64,000 bases of DNA, taken from Sediminicola sp. YIK13. GTDB lineage: Bacteria > Bacteroidota > Bacteroidia > Flavobacteriales > Flavobacteriaceae. Both the position numbers and the translations under genes were made by a program. A model generated the notes under the pieces. That model was not told where the DNA came from and did no database searches. It saw only the letters and a program-made list of their open reading frames with translations. Of this stretch, positions 1 to 9,864 are shown piece after piece (positions within the stretch are counted from its first letter, which is position 1; every line of letters begins with the position of its first letter). The stretch is taken from NCBI RefSeq assembly GCF_001430825.1, contig NZ_CP010535.1:1406501-1470500 (forward strand). The letters run 5' to 3'.

Positions 1-2577
1 GGGTATAAGATCCTTTTTCAATTGTTTGTCCAGAATATTGTCCAAAAACTCAACCGCATGAATACGCTGCTCCTCTTTTCCATTTAAAATGGTATTTAAT
101 ATGGAATCTATATCACTAGGGGGATATTTGATTCCCAAAAACCTAAAAATACGCTGTAGCTGTCTGTCCAAACGCTGCTCCAATAGATGAATCAGTCCAT
201 TTCTTGCTTCGTTCTCCTCCAACGTTTCCGGACTTAGGTCTTTCTTTTTATATTGGATTACTATTTGTGAGTGAATAACGGATAAAGTGGTTTGATATAA
301 ATGGCATTCATCTAATATTTTATCCACCACAAAACGATCTTTGATCTGTAAATTGGGGAATTTCCATTTTAATCTTTTAAGCGCCTCTATGGCCTCAATT
401 TTAATGGCATGCTCCGTATCTTCAGTAATTTTAATCAAGGTGTTGATGGCCTTTTGTGAAGCGAATTTTTCAATGACAGGAACTATATAGATGGCATCTT
501 CCAGATCTATTTGTTCATTTCGAATGGTCTTTACCATAATATCCATAATGGGCTCCCCAAAATTATAAAGTGCATCTATAGCTGCTCTTCTGGACTCTTT
601 TTTTGAAAGATGCGGTACGATAAGCTCTATGAAATCTTCATCCAAGGTTTTTGAAGCACTGGTAATAGCCGCATTTAATATTGCCGCATCAGTGGCATAA
701 AGTTGTTCCTTGATGAAATAGTAATACCGCTCAACTTTTGCATTTCCAATTGCTTCCAAGATGGCAAACAATTTGTTCCGCCTTTCCTTTTGTGAAGTTA
801 GAGTTTCATACTGTTCTAAGGCCAGTCCTATCCTATTGGCCAAGCTAAATCTATCCTGTAACTTCGAATTGTTGCGCAATTCCATGGATAGCCCTATCAA
901 AGATGCATTGGCAATAGTGGCATCTTGGCTGTTCAGGTATTTGTTGAAAAGTTCCAAGGTATCATTGTCATAATTTTTCAATAGATATCTGAAGGCGGCT
1001 GTGGTAACCTGTTGGTCTTTATCATGAACCATGGATTCCATTTGGAAGGATAAATTTTGGGTTTTAAGGAAGTATAGGTTTTCAATAGCCAATGCCCTGA
1101 CGGCAGCCGATTCATGGGTTAACAATCCCTGTATTGCAAAAAAGAACCTCTCGTTTTTCACCTCCAAGGTTTTCTGTAACATATGAAGGATCTGCCCTTC
1201 TTCCCCAGAATAAAAAACTCGTATTACAGTATCCACTATAGAAGTTACAGGTATTTCCTTTCTGTCATTCTTTTCTTTTTTTGCAATGGACGTTTCCAAT
1301 AATTTTTTAAACGAAACAATATATTCCCTTCTTAAATGATATATAAAATAGAGCCAAATTGAGATAAGTGCTATGATGATCAAACTGATGTAGGTAGAAG
1401 AAATATTCAAACCGTTAATGAAAAATATTAGTATAAATCCTGCAAGCCCTGTGGCAATACTATCTACCACCACATCGGTAAATGTCTTGGTCTTTTTCTT
1501 GGTTTCAATGGGAATAGGGATAGACAATAATTCTGTAGCGGCCTTGTTGACGGACTGTTTCAAACTACCATCAACCACTTTTATAAAAACAATGACCCAT
1601 AATTGTGGTATCAATAATAGAATAGCAGAACCTATAAGAATCCCTGAAGGCAGCCAGAGCAAGGATTTCCCCACCCCAAATGTTCCTACGATCCGTTGAG
1701 TCAAGAATAATTGTACCAAAAGTGAAATGACACTAAGGGTTGAAAACCAAAAGCCAAAAAAAGAAGTCAGTTCATCTTTGTCATCAATAAGACGGGATGC
1801 ATAATCACTATATTGATAATCTACCAATTTCGCCACAAGAACACTAATTCCTATAACGATGGCTATCAAACTAAGTAATCTGTCTTGGCGAATCAGTTTA
1901 AAGGGAGATTCCCCCTTGGGATCTGAGCGCTGGGAAACTTGAAATGCATTTAGTTTAACCACTTCATTCTTCCAAATGTACCTTGTAATTGGCAAACAGC
2001 ACACCAAAAGCAGCGCGGCAAAAAACAATAAATTTTGAGAACTGATAAATGTGGTCAATAAGGAGGTGAGGTACCCTCCAAAGATCCCCCCAGCGATGGC
2101 ACCGGCACCAATAAAGCCAAAAACACGTTTGGCCTCCCTTACATTGTACACCAAATTTGCTAGGATCCAAAATTGGGAAGCGGTCAGCAATCCAAAGATG
2201 GCAACCCATACATATGGGATATACAGTAAAAACCCCTTTCCAAGGTTAAAATTAAAAGCGATTCCAAAAATTACCAAAGAAATAACAGAACCAATAAGGG
2301 TTCTCTCGATCACAAAGTTCAGAGCGTACCTCTCTAAAATTCTATCGTAAAAATAGGAGCCAATCACCGCCATTATAGCGGTCAAGACATAACCTAAGGG
2401 CAAGGCATCCGAGGTTAATTCCGAAAGGAATAAGGAATTGATCGTTGGCTTTACAATGAGTAAAGTACTGATCAATAAAAATATATTGAGTTGTAGTAAA
2501 AGGGTTTTATAAAGTTCTTCCTCCTTTATATCAAAAACTTTTAATACATAACCCTTTAAGGTATTTAGAATCAACAT
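1..2577 (-). CDS. Npt1/Npt2-like membrane transporter with C-terminal HEAT-like repeats (3' end outside window)
   Basis: An open frame of 859 codons runs on the minus strand from an ATG at 2577 to the window edge with no stop, so the C-terminus is missing. The first ~430 residues are hydrophobic, with about ten to twelve membrane segments (for example ILISTLLIVKPTINS and AIMAVIGSYFY near the N-terminus). This half resembles the MFS-like ATP/ADP translocase (TlcC, Npt1/Npt2) superfamily as found in free-living Bacteroidota. The second half is soluble and made of short amphipathic helix pairs with repeated patterns such as AAVRALAIENL, SRRAAIDALYNFG and AIKIEAIEALKRL, typical of HEAT repeats. 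Substrate is unknown; in free-living relatives true nucleotide exchange is not established. It is monocistronic as far as the window shows. Confidence 0.72.
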   Translation of the reverse strand, partial: MLILNTLKGYVLKVFDIKEEELYKTLLLQLNIFLLISTLLIVKPTINSLFLSELTSDALPLGYVLTAIMAVIGSYFYDRILERYALNFVIERTLIGSVISLVIFGIAFNFNLGKGFLLYIPYVWVAIFGLLTASQFWILANLVYNVREAKRVFGFIGAGAIAGGIFGGYLTSLLTTFISSQNLLFFAALLLVCCLPITRYIWKNEVVKLNAFQVSQRSDPKGESPFKLIRQDRLLSLIAIVIGISVLVAKLVDYQYSDYASRLIDDKDELTSFFGFWFSTLSVISLLVQLFLTQRIVGTFGVGKSLLWLPSGILIGSAILLLIPQLWVIVFIKVVDGSLKQSVNKAATELLSIPIPIETKKKTKTFTDVVVDSIATGLAGFILIFFINGLNISSTYISLIIIALISIWLYFIYHLRREYIVSFKKLLETSIAKKEKNDRKEIPVTSIVDTVIRVFYSGEEGQILHMLQKTLEVKNERFFFAIQGLLTHESAAVRALAIENLYFLKTQNLSFQMESMVHDKDQQVTTAAFRYLLKNYDNDTLELFNKYLNSQDATIANASLIGLSMELRNNSKLQDRFSLANRIGLALEQYETLTSQKERRNKLFAILEAIGNAKVERYYYFIKEQLYATDAAILNAAITSASKTLDEDFIELIVPHLSKKESRRAAIDALYNFGEPIMDIMVKTIRNEQIDLEDAIYIVPVIEKFASQKAINTLIKITEDTEHAIKIEAIEALKRLKWKFPNLQIKDRFVVDKILDECHLYQTTLSVIHSQIVIQYKKKDLSPETLEENEARNGLIHLLEQRLDRQLQRIFRFLGIKYPPSDIDSILNTILNGKEEQRIHAVEFLDNILDKQLKKDLIP

Positions 2578-2803
2578 GTAGCTTGGACTTCTTTTATTTT
2601 TAACGGCAAAGTTGTGGAATTTACCTTTATAAAATACGGGTTACTCCCTTTACAATAAAACATAAAGGTAGCTAAAGAATGTACATTACCAAAGGGGGTT
2701 GAAAAAACAACATATGAATCTATTGCAAAGCCCAATTATCCGGTAAAAAAAGGCATTCCAATAAGTATTAGGATAAATTCTCGCTTATCTAGGTAGTGAC
2801 CGA

Positions 2804-3712
2804 CTACAACAAGGTATTTCGCAGCGCTCGTTCAACAGGCTTTACAAGATCTCTTATGATTTGTTCTCCACTGGCATCGTCTATCAGTGCAACAAGGATA
2901 TATCGTCTATTAGGCTCATTCCCCCATACCAAAATGGAGTCTGAGTGATAGGTTCTCCAGGATCCAGACTTTCTGAATAAGCGAGCTGTTGGAGCTATTT
3001 GATCCAAGGTGTTTACGAACTTATGGTGCAATTCTGGATTTTCCATGATGTTCAGCATTTGTTTGGACCTTTTTTCATTGACCAACTGGCCATTGGCCAA
3101 AAGATAGTAATAGCGACATACCTGGGTAACCGTTGCGGCATGACTCAAATTTTTTAGCGGCTCCCTATTGGTATCACCACCACCACCATAACGTTTACCG
3201 ACCCATAATCCGCCACCGAGTTGTTTGTCGTAAAATTCATATTTGGGATCCGTCATTACGGCCTCTATCTTTTCATATCCAACTCGATCAATCATTCTAG
3301 TGGATGCCTGATTATCAGATTTACTGATCATCAAGCGCATGTCTTTTTTCACCTCAGCAGTTTCCCTTAACTCTCCTTTGTCAATAGCATCCATCGCCGT
3401 TAATAAAATGGCGATTTTGGGAAGACTTGCAGCATACATCATATAGTTACCATTGACCCTTGCAAATTTTGCGTTATTGGGGTCATTTAGATCTACAATG
3501 CCTACAGCCATTTTCTTTTGTTCAATCAATCTCTTCCACTGCGGATTAGCCATAAGTTGCTTCTCCAAATTACTTTGCAACCGCGAACTAAATAGTGATT
3601 GAAGGGGTTTAATAGTAGAATTATCCACTTGTAAGGGCAAATCGTTCTGTGCGTATACTCCTGTAACGCATAAGCAAACAATCCAAAGAAGTTTCAAGCC
3701 TGTTTTCATCAA
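2804..3712 (-). CDS. Class A beta-lactamase-fold serine hydrolase, exported
   Basis: A 302-residue protein with an N-terminal signal peptide ending near VYAQ (residue 22). It carries the serine-hydrolase motifs of the class A beta-lactamase/PBP family in order: SxxK at S96-LP-K99, SDN at 132-134, and a KSG triad in KSGSWRTYH near the C-terminal third. A clear omega-loop ExxLN with the general-base glutamate is not visible; the corresponding stretch is GGGGDTNREPLKN with a glycine run. The protein is therefore more likely a beta-lactamase-related hydrolase (PF13354 type) acting on a cell-wall or other ester/amide substrate than a proven antibiotic resistance enzyme. It stands alone with its own -7 box at 3737-3744. 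Confidence 0.8.
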   Translation of the reverse strand: MMKTGLKLLWIVCLCVTGVYAQNDLPLQVDNSTIKPLQSLFSSRLQSNLEKQLMANPQWKRLIEQKKMAVGIVDLNDPNNAKFARVNGNYMMYAASLPKIAILLTAMDAIDKGELRETAEVKKDMRLMISKSDNQASTRMIDRVGYEKIEAVMTDPKYEFYDKQLGGGLWVGKRYGGGGDTNREPLKNLSHAATVTQVCRYYYLLANGQLVNEKRSKQMLNIMENPELHHKFVNTLDQIAPTARLFRKSGSWRTYHSDSILVWGNEPNRRYILVALIDDASGEQIIRDLVKPVERALRNTLL

Positions 3713-4154
3713 TAATTCTTTCTTAGTAAAACGCTACAAATGTATTTAAATTACAATACCATCTACTGTTAATTTTAAAGACCTGAAAAAATATTTAAAC
3801 CCCAGCAAAATCTAGGGTTTTTAAATATTTTAGGGTTCAAAAATGTTAAAAACAAAAACAATTTCCATTAAAAAAAGTCCAATTGAGGTAAAAAAAACTC
3901 CAAAAAAGACTCTTTTGGATAAAAAATTGATAGATATAAGGTACAAAAAACCAGTGAGTTACAACGTTTATTTTTGTTAATAATTAAATTTTGCGCCACG
4001 CTTTATCGCTGAAGTAGCTTGGCAGGTAAAGCTCATCATACCAATGGAAATTAATCTATGTACATTGGTGATTTTTTTCTTCCCCTAGCCATAACATTAT
4101 ACATATCCCATAAATATATCATCAGATTTCATGGATATGGACTTAGAATTAAAT
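3713..4154. other. Intergenic stretch without a recognised gene
   Basis: About 440 bases, very AT-rich, upstream of the serine hydrolase and downstream of the cusB-like gene. Apart from the -7 box noted at 3737-3744, it contains a 45-codon plus-strand frame (3843-3980) that is lysine-rich and has no recognisable ribosome-binding context. I see no tRNA, hairpin terminator with a long stem, or repeat here. Confidence 0.5.
3737..3744 (-). promoter_or_regulatory. Candidate -7 promoter box of the serine hydrolase gene
   Basis: Read on the minus strand the eight bases are TACATTTG, a full match to the Bacteroidota -7 consensus TAnnTTTG, lying 25 bases ahead of the ATG at 3712. I see no clear -33 TTG at the usual spacing, so this is a motif match only. 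Confidence 0.45.
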
Positions 4155-5912
4155 TTATTTGGATATGACCTGCTTGACTTCCCCACAGTTCATCATAGCC
4201 TCCCCATAATATGGGTTGCGGATTTCCTTTTCCCAACTCAACCAATCAGCTCCCTTGTTCTTATTGGCCATAGGACAGTTCTGAACAAATAATATACTGG
4301 GGATTTCCTTTAAATTAGTACTGATGGATATCAAGTTTTCCGATAGAATGATAAAATATTCCCTTTGATTGACAAGATTGTCAGTTTTGGATATTTTAGT
4401 AAACATTTCAATAATTTTATTCAAATGTCCCTCTGTCATTCTATCAAGATCCTTTTCAATTATGTTCTTTAGGCCATTTAATGCTACTTTGGATGAAGAA
4501 CCTGCCCGCTCTGGGTTGGAAGCCACCAGGGCATCTTTTACATCCATATAATTTCCTATAATGGACATTATGTCTTTTTGAACTTCTTTTGGAATATCCA
4601 TTTTCATGCTGGTCGCGCTATCCGTCCCTTCCATTCTTACTCCTGTATGCCCTTCATGTCCGGTCATTGTCTTTCCACCTTCTTGGTTCATCATGGATTT
4701 TTTTCCCTTGAGCTGTGCTGCGGCATCAACCGTAAAAGTCCCATTGGCAACTATTTCGGTGCCATTTTCCAACCCATCCAATACTTCATAACTCCCATTG
4801 ACATTGGTACCAAGTGTTACTTCCCTCATTTCAAAAACCGGCTCTTCACTATCTGTCTTTACATACACCACAGATCTTTCTCCCGTCCATAAAATAGCGC
4901 TCTCCGGAATTGTTATCCGATCTTTCATGGTACCGGCAGACAACATAATTGAACCTTGCACGAACATTCCTGGTTTTAGTAATCCGTCCTTATTCTGCAG
5001 GACTGCCCTCACCTCAACAGTTCGCTTACTGGAATTCAATATGGGATCTATAAACGATATTTTAGCTTTAAATTTTGTGTTGGGATAGGAGTTTGCAACT
5101 ATGGTCATAGCCTGATTATTTTTAAGACTGCCTACCTGATTTTCGTATGAATCAAATACGGCCCAGACCGAACTTAAATCTGCAATGGAAAACAATGCAG
5201 CGCCTTGTTTTATGTAATCTCCCTCTTCCACCATTATTTTTGAAACTGTACCTGAGGTATTGGCATACACGGGAAAGTTTTCGGTGACCTTGTCACTATT
5301 CTCTATTTGTGCGATCTGTTTTTCAGAGAGCTTCCATAATTTTAATTTATTTCTGACTGCCTTGTACAATTCAGGTTGTGATTCCTTCAGCCTTGTTGCT
5401 GTGAGCAGCTCTTGCTGTGCGGATACCAGTTCTGGAGAATAGATTGTTGCTAGTAGTTGTCCTTTTTTGATTTCCTCCCCTTCATAATTTACATTGAGCT
5501 TCTCTACACGACCTCCAAAATAAGCAGCTTGTGTACCATTGATTTCCTCATTTTCCATTATTTTACCGGACAAGGTAAGAACACCTTCCTTTGTATTTCC
5601 AGCACCTACAACCATTGTTTCTATATTGGCCAAAGCCATGGCGTTTTTGGTCATTTTAAACTGGTTCGAGGCAAGTCCGTCCGCTCCTGATTCGGCAGGA
5701 ATCAGATCCATTCCACAAATAGGGCAATCCCCTGGTTCTGGCTGCATGATCTGGGGGTGCATGGAACATGTCCACATCTCTCCATTGGCCATCTCGGCGG
5801 TATGGTCGTGTTCCTCTTTGCTGCCGTTACTGTTGATACCGCCAAAAATAAAATATCCGGCCAGTAATCCAGCTAGGGCAGCCAATACGATATAAAGGGT
5901 TTTATTCTTCAT
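4155..5912 (-). CDS. cusB: CusB-type RND periplasmic adaptor with HMBD and C-terminal DUF3347 domain
   Basis: Membrane fusion protein of a heavy-metal (copper/silver) tripartite efflux pump. Residues 5-25 form a membrane anchor. Residues 46-72 are a heavy-metal-binding domain of the form WTCSMHP...GDCPICGMDL. The middle is a standard HlyD/CusB adaptor, with the barrel-sandwich and hairpin region (EGEEIKKGQLLATIYSPEL) and beta-barrel (GMFVQGSIML). From about residue 440 a DUF3347 domain follows, ending with CPMA...NPYYGEAMMNCG; the same domain makes up the separate lipoprotein at 9266-9823. The fusion gives the adaptor a second predicted copper-binding module. It is the last gene of the minus-strand copper operon, 60 bases after the PepSY gene. 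Assignment to CusB rests on domain content and the linked cusA-like and copA-like genes. Confidence 0.9.
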   Translation of the reverse strand: MKNKTLYIVLAALAGLLAGYFIFGGINSNGSKEEHDHTAEMANGEMWTCSMHPQIMQPEPGDCPICGMDLIPAESGADGLASNQFKMTKNAMALANIETMVVGAGNTKEGVLTLSGKIMENEEINGTQAAYFGGRVEKLNVNYEGEEIKKGQLLATIYSPELVSAQQELLTATRLKESQPELYKAVRNKLKLWKLSEKQIAQIENSDKVTENFPVYANTSGTVSKIMVEEGDYIKQGAALFSIADLSSVWAVFDSYENQVGSLKNNQAMTIVANSYPNTKFKAKISFIDPILNSSKRTVEVRAVLQNKDGLLKPGMFVQGSIMLSAGTMKDRITIPESAILWTGERSVVYVKTDSEEPVFEMREVTLGTNVNGSYEVLDGLENGTEIVANGTFTVDAAAQLKGKKSMMNQEGGKTMTGHEGHTGVRMEGTDSATSMKMDIPKEVQKDIMSIIGNYMDVKDALVASNPERAGSSSKVALNGLKNIIEKDLDRMTEGHLNKIIEMFTKISKTDNLVNQREYFIILSENLISISTNLKEIPSILFVQNCPMANKNKGADWLSWEKEIRNPYYGEAMMNCGEVKQVISK

Positions 5913-5972
5913 GATATTTCTTTAAACTTCAATTATTGTAAATTAAACACTCTTCCTTTCCTACGGTACTCG

Positions 5973-6671
5973 TTAACCTTTTTTTCTTCTCATTGTGGGA
6001 GAAGTTAGAAACCACAGGGTAAAACCACTCAGAACTGTAATGAGACCCATGACAGAAAAAATCCGCAAGATCGTTGTATTAAAATTATCCCTACCCTCAT
6101 AATCCATCGTGTGGGTCATCCATAAAAAATCGAACCACCTCCAATCCCTATGCCTTATTGTACGGAACGTACCTTCTTCCATGGACACATAAGCTTTGAC
6201 ATTCTCCGGTGTATCATAGGAAATGACATAGGCTGGTAATGGACCACCTCTATATTCGTGATGCAGATCCACGTTATCGATCCGATCAACCTTGATAACC
6301 TCGAGGTTTTGTAACATATTATCCTTTGCAACTGCAAGTGCTTCGGCTTCTGAAATTACATTTTTAAACTCTCCAGTTTGGGCATTCACCAATTTCGCAC
6401 CGTTCACATAATAGTAAGGCGTACCACCTATATCACGAAGCACCAAACTCGATACGGTACCTGGACCGATAATCTCGGTTGGGCTTATTAAATTTTCAAA
6501 AGTTCTTGGTATAATTTCTTGTTTACGAAAATGATCACCATGGATTTCATCAATGTCCGTCCAACTAAAATACATGCCACTAATGGTCCACATCAAAAAC
6601 TGGATTCCTAGAAATAGGCCAAGGTATCTATGGGCTTTCCTGAATTTTCGTATCGTTTTTCTTTTGATCAT
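5973..6671 (-). CDS. PepSY-domain membrane protein in copper operon
   Basis: A 232-residue inner-membrane protein. A transmembrane helix near residues 15-35 (LGLFLGIQFLMWTISGMYFSW) is followed by a periplasmic part with two PepSY-like segments (ISEAEALAVAKDNM; YHEYRGGPLPAYVISYD; YVSMEEGTFRTIRHRDWRWFDFLWMTHTMDY has the typical W-x-H membrane return) and a C-terminal helix (IFSVMGLITVLSGFTLWFL). PepSY-TM proteins often sit beside metal or haem uptake and efflux genes, and their exact role is unknown. The gene lies 10 bases after copA and 60 before cusB, so it is co-transcribed. It is similar in layout to the protein at 44114-44623. Confidence 0.8.
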   Translation of the reverse strand: MIKRKTIRKFRKAHRYLGLFLGIQFLMWTISGMYFSWTDIDEIHGDHFRKQEIIPRTFENLISPTEIIGPGTVSSLVLRDIGGTPYYYVNGAKLVNAQTGEFKNVISEAEALAVAKDNMLQNLEVIKVDRIDNVDLHHEYRGGPLPAYVISYDTPENVKAYVSMEEGTFRTIRHRDWRWFDFLWMTHTMDYEGRDNFNTTILRIFSVMGLITVLSGFTLWFLTSPTMRRKKG

Positions 6672-6681
6672 TTTAAAACAA

Positions 6682-9180
6682 TTAGTTTATATTAGAAGTT
6701 CGCAATCTAAGTGCATTGGCTATTACCGATACCGAACTAAAACTCATCGCGGCTGCAGCAATCATAGGGGACAATAATATTCCAAAAACAGGAAATAGGA
6801 TACCGGCTGCGATCGGCACACCTAAAGTGTTATAAATAAGGGCAAAAAATAAATTTTGTTTTATATTCTTCATGACTTGGTCACTTAGGTTTCTCGCCTT
6901 AACGATACCCTGTAAATCTCCTTTCACCAGGGTAACCCCTGCACTTTCAATGGCCACATCCGTACCTGTGCCCATGGCAATGCCAACATCGCTTTTCGCC
7001 AATGCCGGGGCATCGTTGATGCCATCTCCGGCCATGGCAACCACCTTGCCGCTTTTTTGGAGTTTCTCCACTTCTTTCAATTTGTCCTCCGGCAACATGG
7101 ACGCTTTAAAATCTGCCAAGTTCAATTCTGTTGCCACCGCTTGGGCGGTTTCGTGATTATCTCCGGTCAACATGATTACATCAATTCCCTTCGCTTGTAA
7201 ATCCTTAATGGCTTTGGCACTGGTTTGTTTTATTTTATCTCCGATTACGATAAAACCAACACCTTCTTTATCTATGGAAAGGTAAGAAACAGTTTTTCCC
7301 TGCCTTTGAAAGGATTTAGCCTCATCTCCCATATCCTGGGGAATCACCGCGCCAGCATGCTCCATCATTTTATCATTGCCCAAGGCCACCTTTTTACCAC
7401 TAACGATTCCTTCAACGCCTTTCCCTGTAACCGCATTAAACCCCTCTGTTTCCAAGAGTTCAACACCTTGATCTTTACCATAATTTACGGTAGCCTCCGC
7501 CAAAGGGTGCTCACTGTATTGATTGATAGAAATAATATATTGAAGTACTTCCTTGTTGGAATAGTTGTTACTTGAAGCACCTACCGTTTCCACAGTAGGT
7601 TTGCCTTCTGTTAAGGTCCCCGTCTTATCCACGATCAGGACATTTACTTTTACCAATTTCTCCAAGGCCTCGGCATTTTTTATCAAAACCCCATTCTGGG
7701 CTCCTTTCCCCACCCCAACCATTACGGACATGGGGGTAGCCAGCCCTAAGGCACAGGGACAGGCAATAATTAAAACTGCAATGGCATTCACCAGAGCATA
7801 TACATAGGCCGGATCGGGTCCCCAGATGGCCCATACTACGAACGTAATAAGGGAGATCAAAACAACGACCGGGACAAAATACCCTGAAATAGTATCGGCC
7901 AGTTTTTGAATTGGAGCCTTGCTCCTACTGGCATCATTTACCATCTGAATGATCTGTGCCAATAAAGTGTCGGATCCAATTTTTTCCGCCTTCATTAAAA
8001 AAGTTTGGTTCCCGTTGATGGTCCCACTGCTCAAGCTATCTCCTTCTTCTTTATCCACAGGTAGGGGTTCACCAGTGATCATGGACTCATCCACTGTGGT
8101 ACGACCTTCCGTTATAGATCCGTCCACCGGAATTTTGTCCCCTGGCTTAACACGTAATATATCCCCTAGGGCAATGGCATCGATACTAATTTCTTCTTCC
8201 TTCCCATTTACAATCCGTATAGCCTTATTGGGAGCCAATTTCAACAATTCCTTTACAGCTGAATTGGTTTTGCCATGGGCACGGGCCTCTAAAACCTGTC
8301 CCATTAAAACCAATGTTAAAATAACCGTTGCTGCCTCAAAATAGACATATACGGTCCCGGATTCGGTCTTGAACTGTTCTGGAAAAAAATCTGGAAAGAC
8401 CAAGCCAAAAACACTAAATAACCAAGCCACCCCTGCACCGATGCCTATGAGGGTGAACATATTTAGGTTCCAAGAAAGGATGGAGCGGTAAGCTCTTTCA
8501 AAAAACATCCAGGTGGCATAAAAAACGACAGGGATGGAAAGGGCAAATTGTATCCAATTCCAGTAGTTGAGCTCCAATATATCGTACAATGGATTATTGG
8601 GGACCATTTCGGACATGGCAATCAAAAATATGGGGAGGGTGAACACAACGGACACCCAAAACTTTTTTGACAATTTCTTATAGTTCTTTTCTTCGGTGGA
8701 TAAATCAGGCTTCATCGGTACCAGATCCATACCACAGATAGGACACGAACCTGGGCCATCTTTGACCACCTCTAGATGCATCGGACAGGTATACTTTGTA
8801 ACGGTTGTCACCAATCGTTGCTCTTCCACCAAATCCATTCCACAAACAGGACAATCTCCTGGTTTTTCATAGGTTTTATCCCCTTCGCAATGCATTGGAC
8901 AATAATAGGTTCCCGTGCCTTTTCCTGCAGGTGATTTTACCTTTTCCTTAGAGATCACTTTCTTTTCGCCCAAAGGATGAATCGTATAATGTCCTCCGGC
9001 TTTTTCCAAGGCAGTTTTAAAAGAATCGATAGGAATATGGGAATCCATTTCTATAACGGCCTCCGCTTTTTCCAGATCCACGGAAGCACTAACGACACCA
9101 CCTACTTTTTGCAAAGTTGTTTCGACATGAGTACGACACCCATTGCAAGTCATTCCATGAATTTGATACGTATGTTTCAT
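6682..9180 (-). CDS. copA: Copper-translocating P1B-type ATPase
   Basis: An 832-residue P-type ATPase that exports Cu(I) from the cytoplasm. Domain order: HMA domain with GMTCNGC (residues 9-15), two heavy-metal-binding domains with paired CPMH...CP(V/I)CGMDL motifs (about 92-118 and 130-155), eight membrane helices with the actuator motif TGEP (369-372) between them, CPC ion-binding motif (474-476) in IIACPCALGLATP, the phosphorylation motif DKTGT (518-522), and the hinge motif GDGINDAPAL toward the C-terminus. The CPC together with the HMA CxxC marks the PIB-1 copper group. Three separate N-terminal metal modules in one ATPase is a common Bacteroidota arrangement. It is the fifth gene of the minus-strand operon, 85 bases after the DUF3347 lipoprotein. 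Confidence 0.95.
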   Translation of the reverse strand: MKHTYQIHGMTCNGCRTHVETTLQKVGGVVSASVDLEKAEAVIEMDSHIPIDSFKTALEKAGGHYTIHPLGEKKVISKEKVKSPAGKGTGTYYCPMHCEGDKTYEKPGDCPVCGMDLVEEQRLVTTVTKYTCPMHLEVVKDGPGSCPICGMDLVPMKPDLSTEEKNYKKLSKKFWVSVVFTLPIFLIAMSEMVPNNPLYDILELNYWNWIQFALSIPVVFYATWMFFERAYRSILSWNLNMFTLIGIGAGVAWLFSVFGLVFPDFFPEQFKTESGTVYVYFEAATVILTLVLMGQVLEARAHGKTNSAVKELLKLAPNKAIRIVNGKEEEISIDAIALGDILRVKPGDKIPVDGSITEGRTTVDESMITGEPLPVDKEEGDSLSSGTINGNQTFLMKAEKIGSDTLLAQIIQMVNDASRSKAPIQKLADTISGYFVPVVVLISLITFVVWAIWGPDPAYVYALVNAIAVLIIACPCALGLATPMSVMVGVGKGAQNGVLIKNAEALEKLVKVNVLIVDKTGTLTEGKPTVETVGASSNNYSNKEVLQYIISINQYSEHPLAEATVNYGKDQGVELLETEGFNAVTGKGVEGIVSGKKVALGNDKMMEHAGAVIPQDMGDEAKSFQRQGKTVSYLSIDKEGVGFIVIGDKIKQTSAKAIKDLQAKGIDVIMLTGDNHETAQAVATELNLADFKASMLPEDKLKEVEKLQKSGKVVAMAGDGINDAPALAKSDVGIAMGTGTDVAIESAGVTLVKGDLQGIVKARNLSDQVMKNIKQNLFFALIYNTLGVPIAAGILFPVFGILLSPMIAAAAMSFSSVSVIANALRLRTSNIN

Positions 9181-9265
9181 TTTATGTTTGTCGTTAAATA
9201 CGTGTTCGTTTTACCGATTTGATCCTCTTATTACTAAAGATACTTTGATTTAAAATATTTCTGTC

Positions 9266-9823
9266 CTATTGAATCGTTTCCTTTACAGCTCCACAGGTCA
9301 ACATCATGTCTCCATAATACGGATTTCTAATTTCTGAAACGTCCGAAAACCAATATCCTCCTGTATTATTAAAGGCCATTGGGCAAAACTGCTTATAAAT
9401 AGTACCTTGGGCCAACTGATCCTTAAACAGTTGTTCCACCTTAGAGGTTAAAGTGGCAAACAACTCCCTTTGTTTTGCAATATCCTTCGTATTAGCCATT
9501 TCTTGAGCAACGCCCTTTAATTCCATTTGATTTTCATCTAGGTTCCCGGTAAACGCCTTCGCAGCAGCCTGTGTCCCCTCGACATCTGTATTGGTCAAGG
9601 CAGTTTTTATGGCCAAGTAGCCCTGAAAAATCTTCCCAGTAGCATCCTCGTTAAAGGAAACCATGGCTGTAGCATCTTCTTTGATTTCTGTCACTGCCGA
9701 GGCTTCTGGCTCCATAGGTGCCTTTTTCTTTTCCTCACCACATGCGGTCATTACCAAAAGGGTGAGTCCTGCCAAAATTGCATTATTACTTTGTTTCCTT
9801 TTCATTAACATATTGTACTTCAT
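9266..9823 (-). CDS. DUF3347 lipoprotein (predicted periplasmic copper-binding protein)
   Basis: A 185-residue protein with a lipoprotein signal; the lipobox is VMTAC with the lipidated cysteine at residue 28. The rest is one DUF3347 domain, helical in the middle and ending with CPMAF...NPYYGDMMLTCG, where the conserved Cys and Met residues are plausible Cu(I) ligands. The same domain is fused to the C-terminus of the CusB-like protein encoded at 4155-5912. Starts at residue 5 or 7 (the latter giving MKRKQSNN) are possible; the upstream ATG is given here. It sits between the TolC-like and copA genes with gaps of 41 and 85 bases. Function as a copper chaperone is inferred from context, not demonstrated. 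Confidence 0.85.
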   Translation of the reverse strand: MKYNMLMKRKQSNNAILAGLTLLVMTACGEEKKKAPMEPEASAVTEIKEDATAMVSFNEDATGKIFQGYLAIKTALTNTDVEGTQAAAKAFTGNLDENQMELKGVAQEMANTKDIAKQRELFATLTSKVEQLFKDQLAQGTIYKQFCPMAFNNTGGYWFSDVSEIRNPYYGDMMLTCGAVKETIQ

Positions 9824-9864
9824 GATTTTAGTTTTACTATTATAATTAATTTACTATTTTTCAT

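Noticed and set aside
3843-3980. A 45-codon lysine-rich frame in the gap before the copper operon
   Set aside because: Extreme AT-rich composition, no recognisable ribosome-binding context, no domain or neighbour that would support it.
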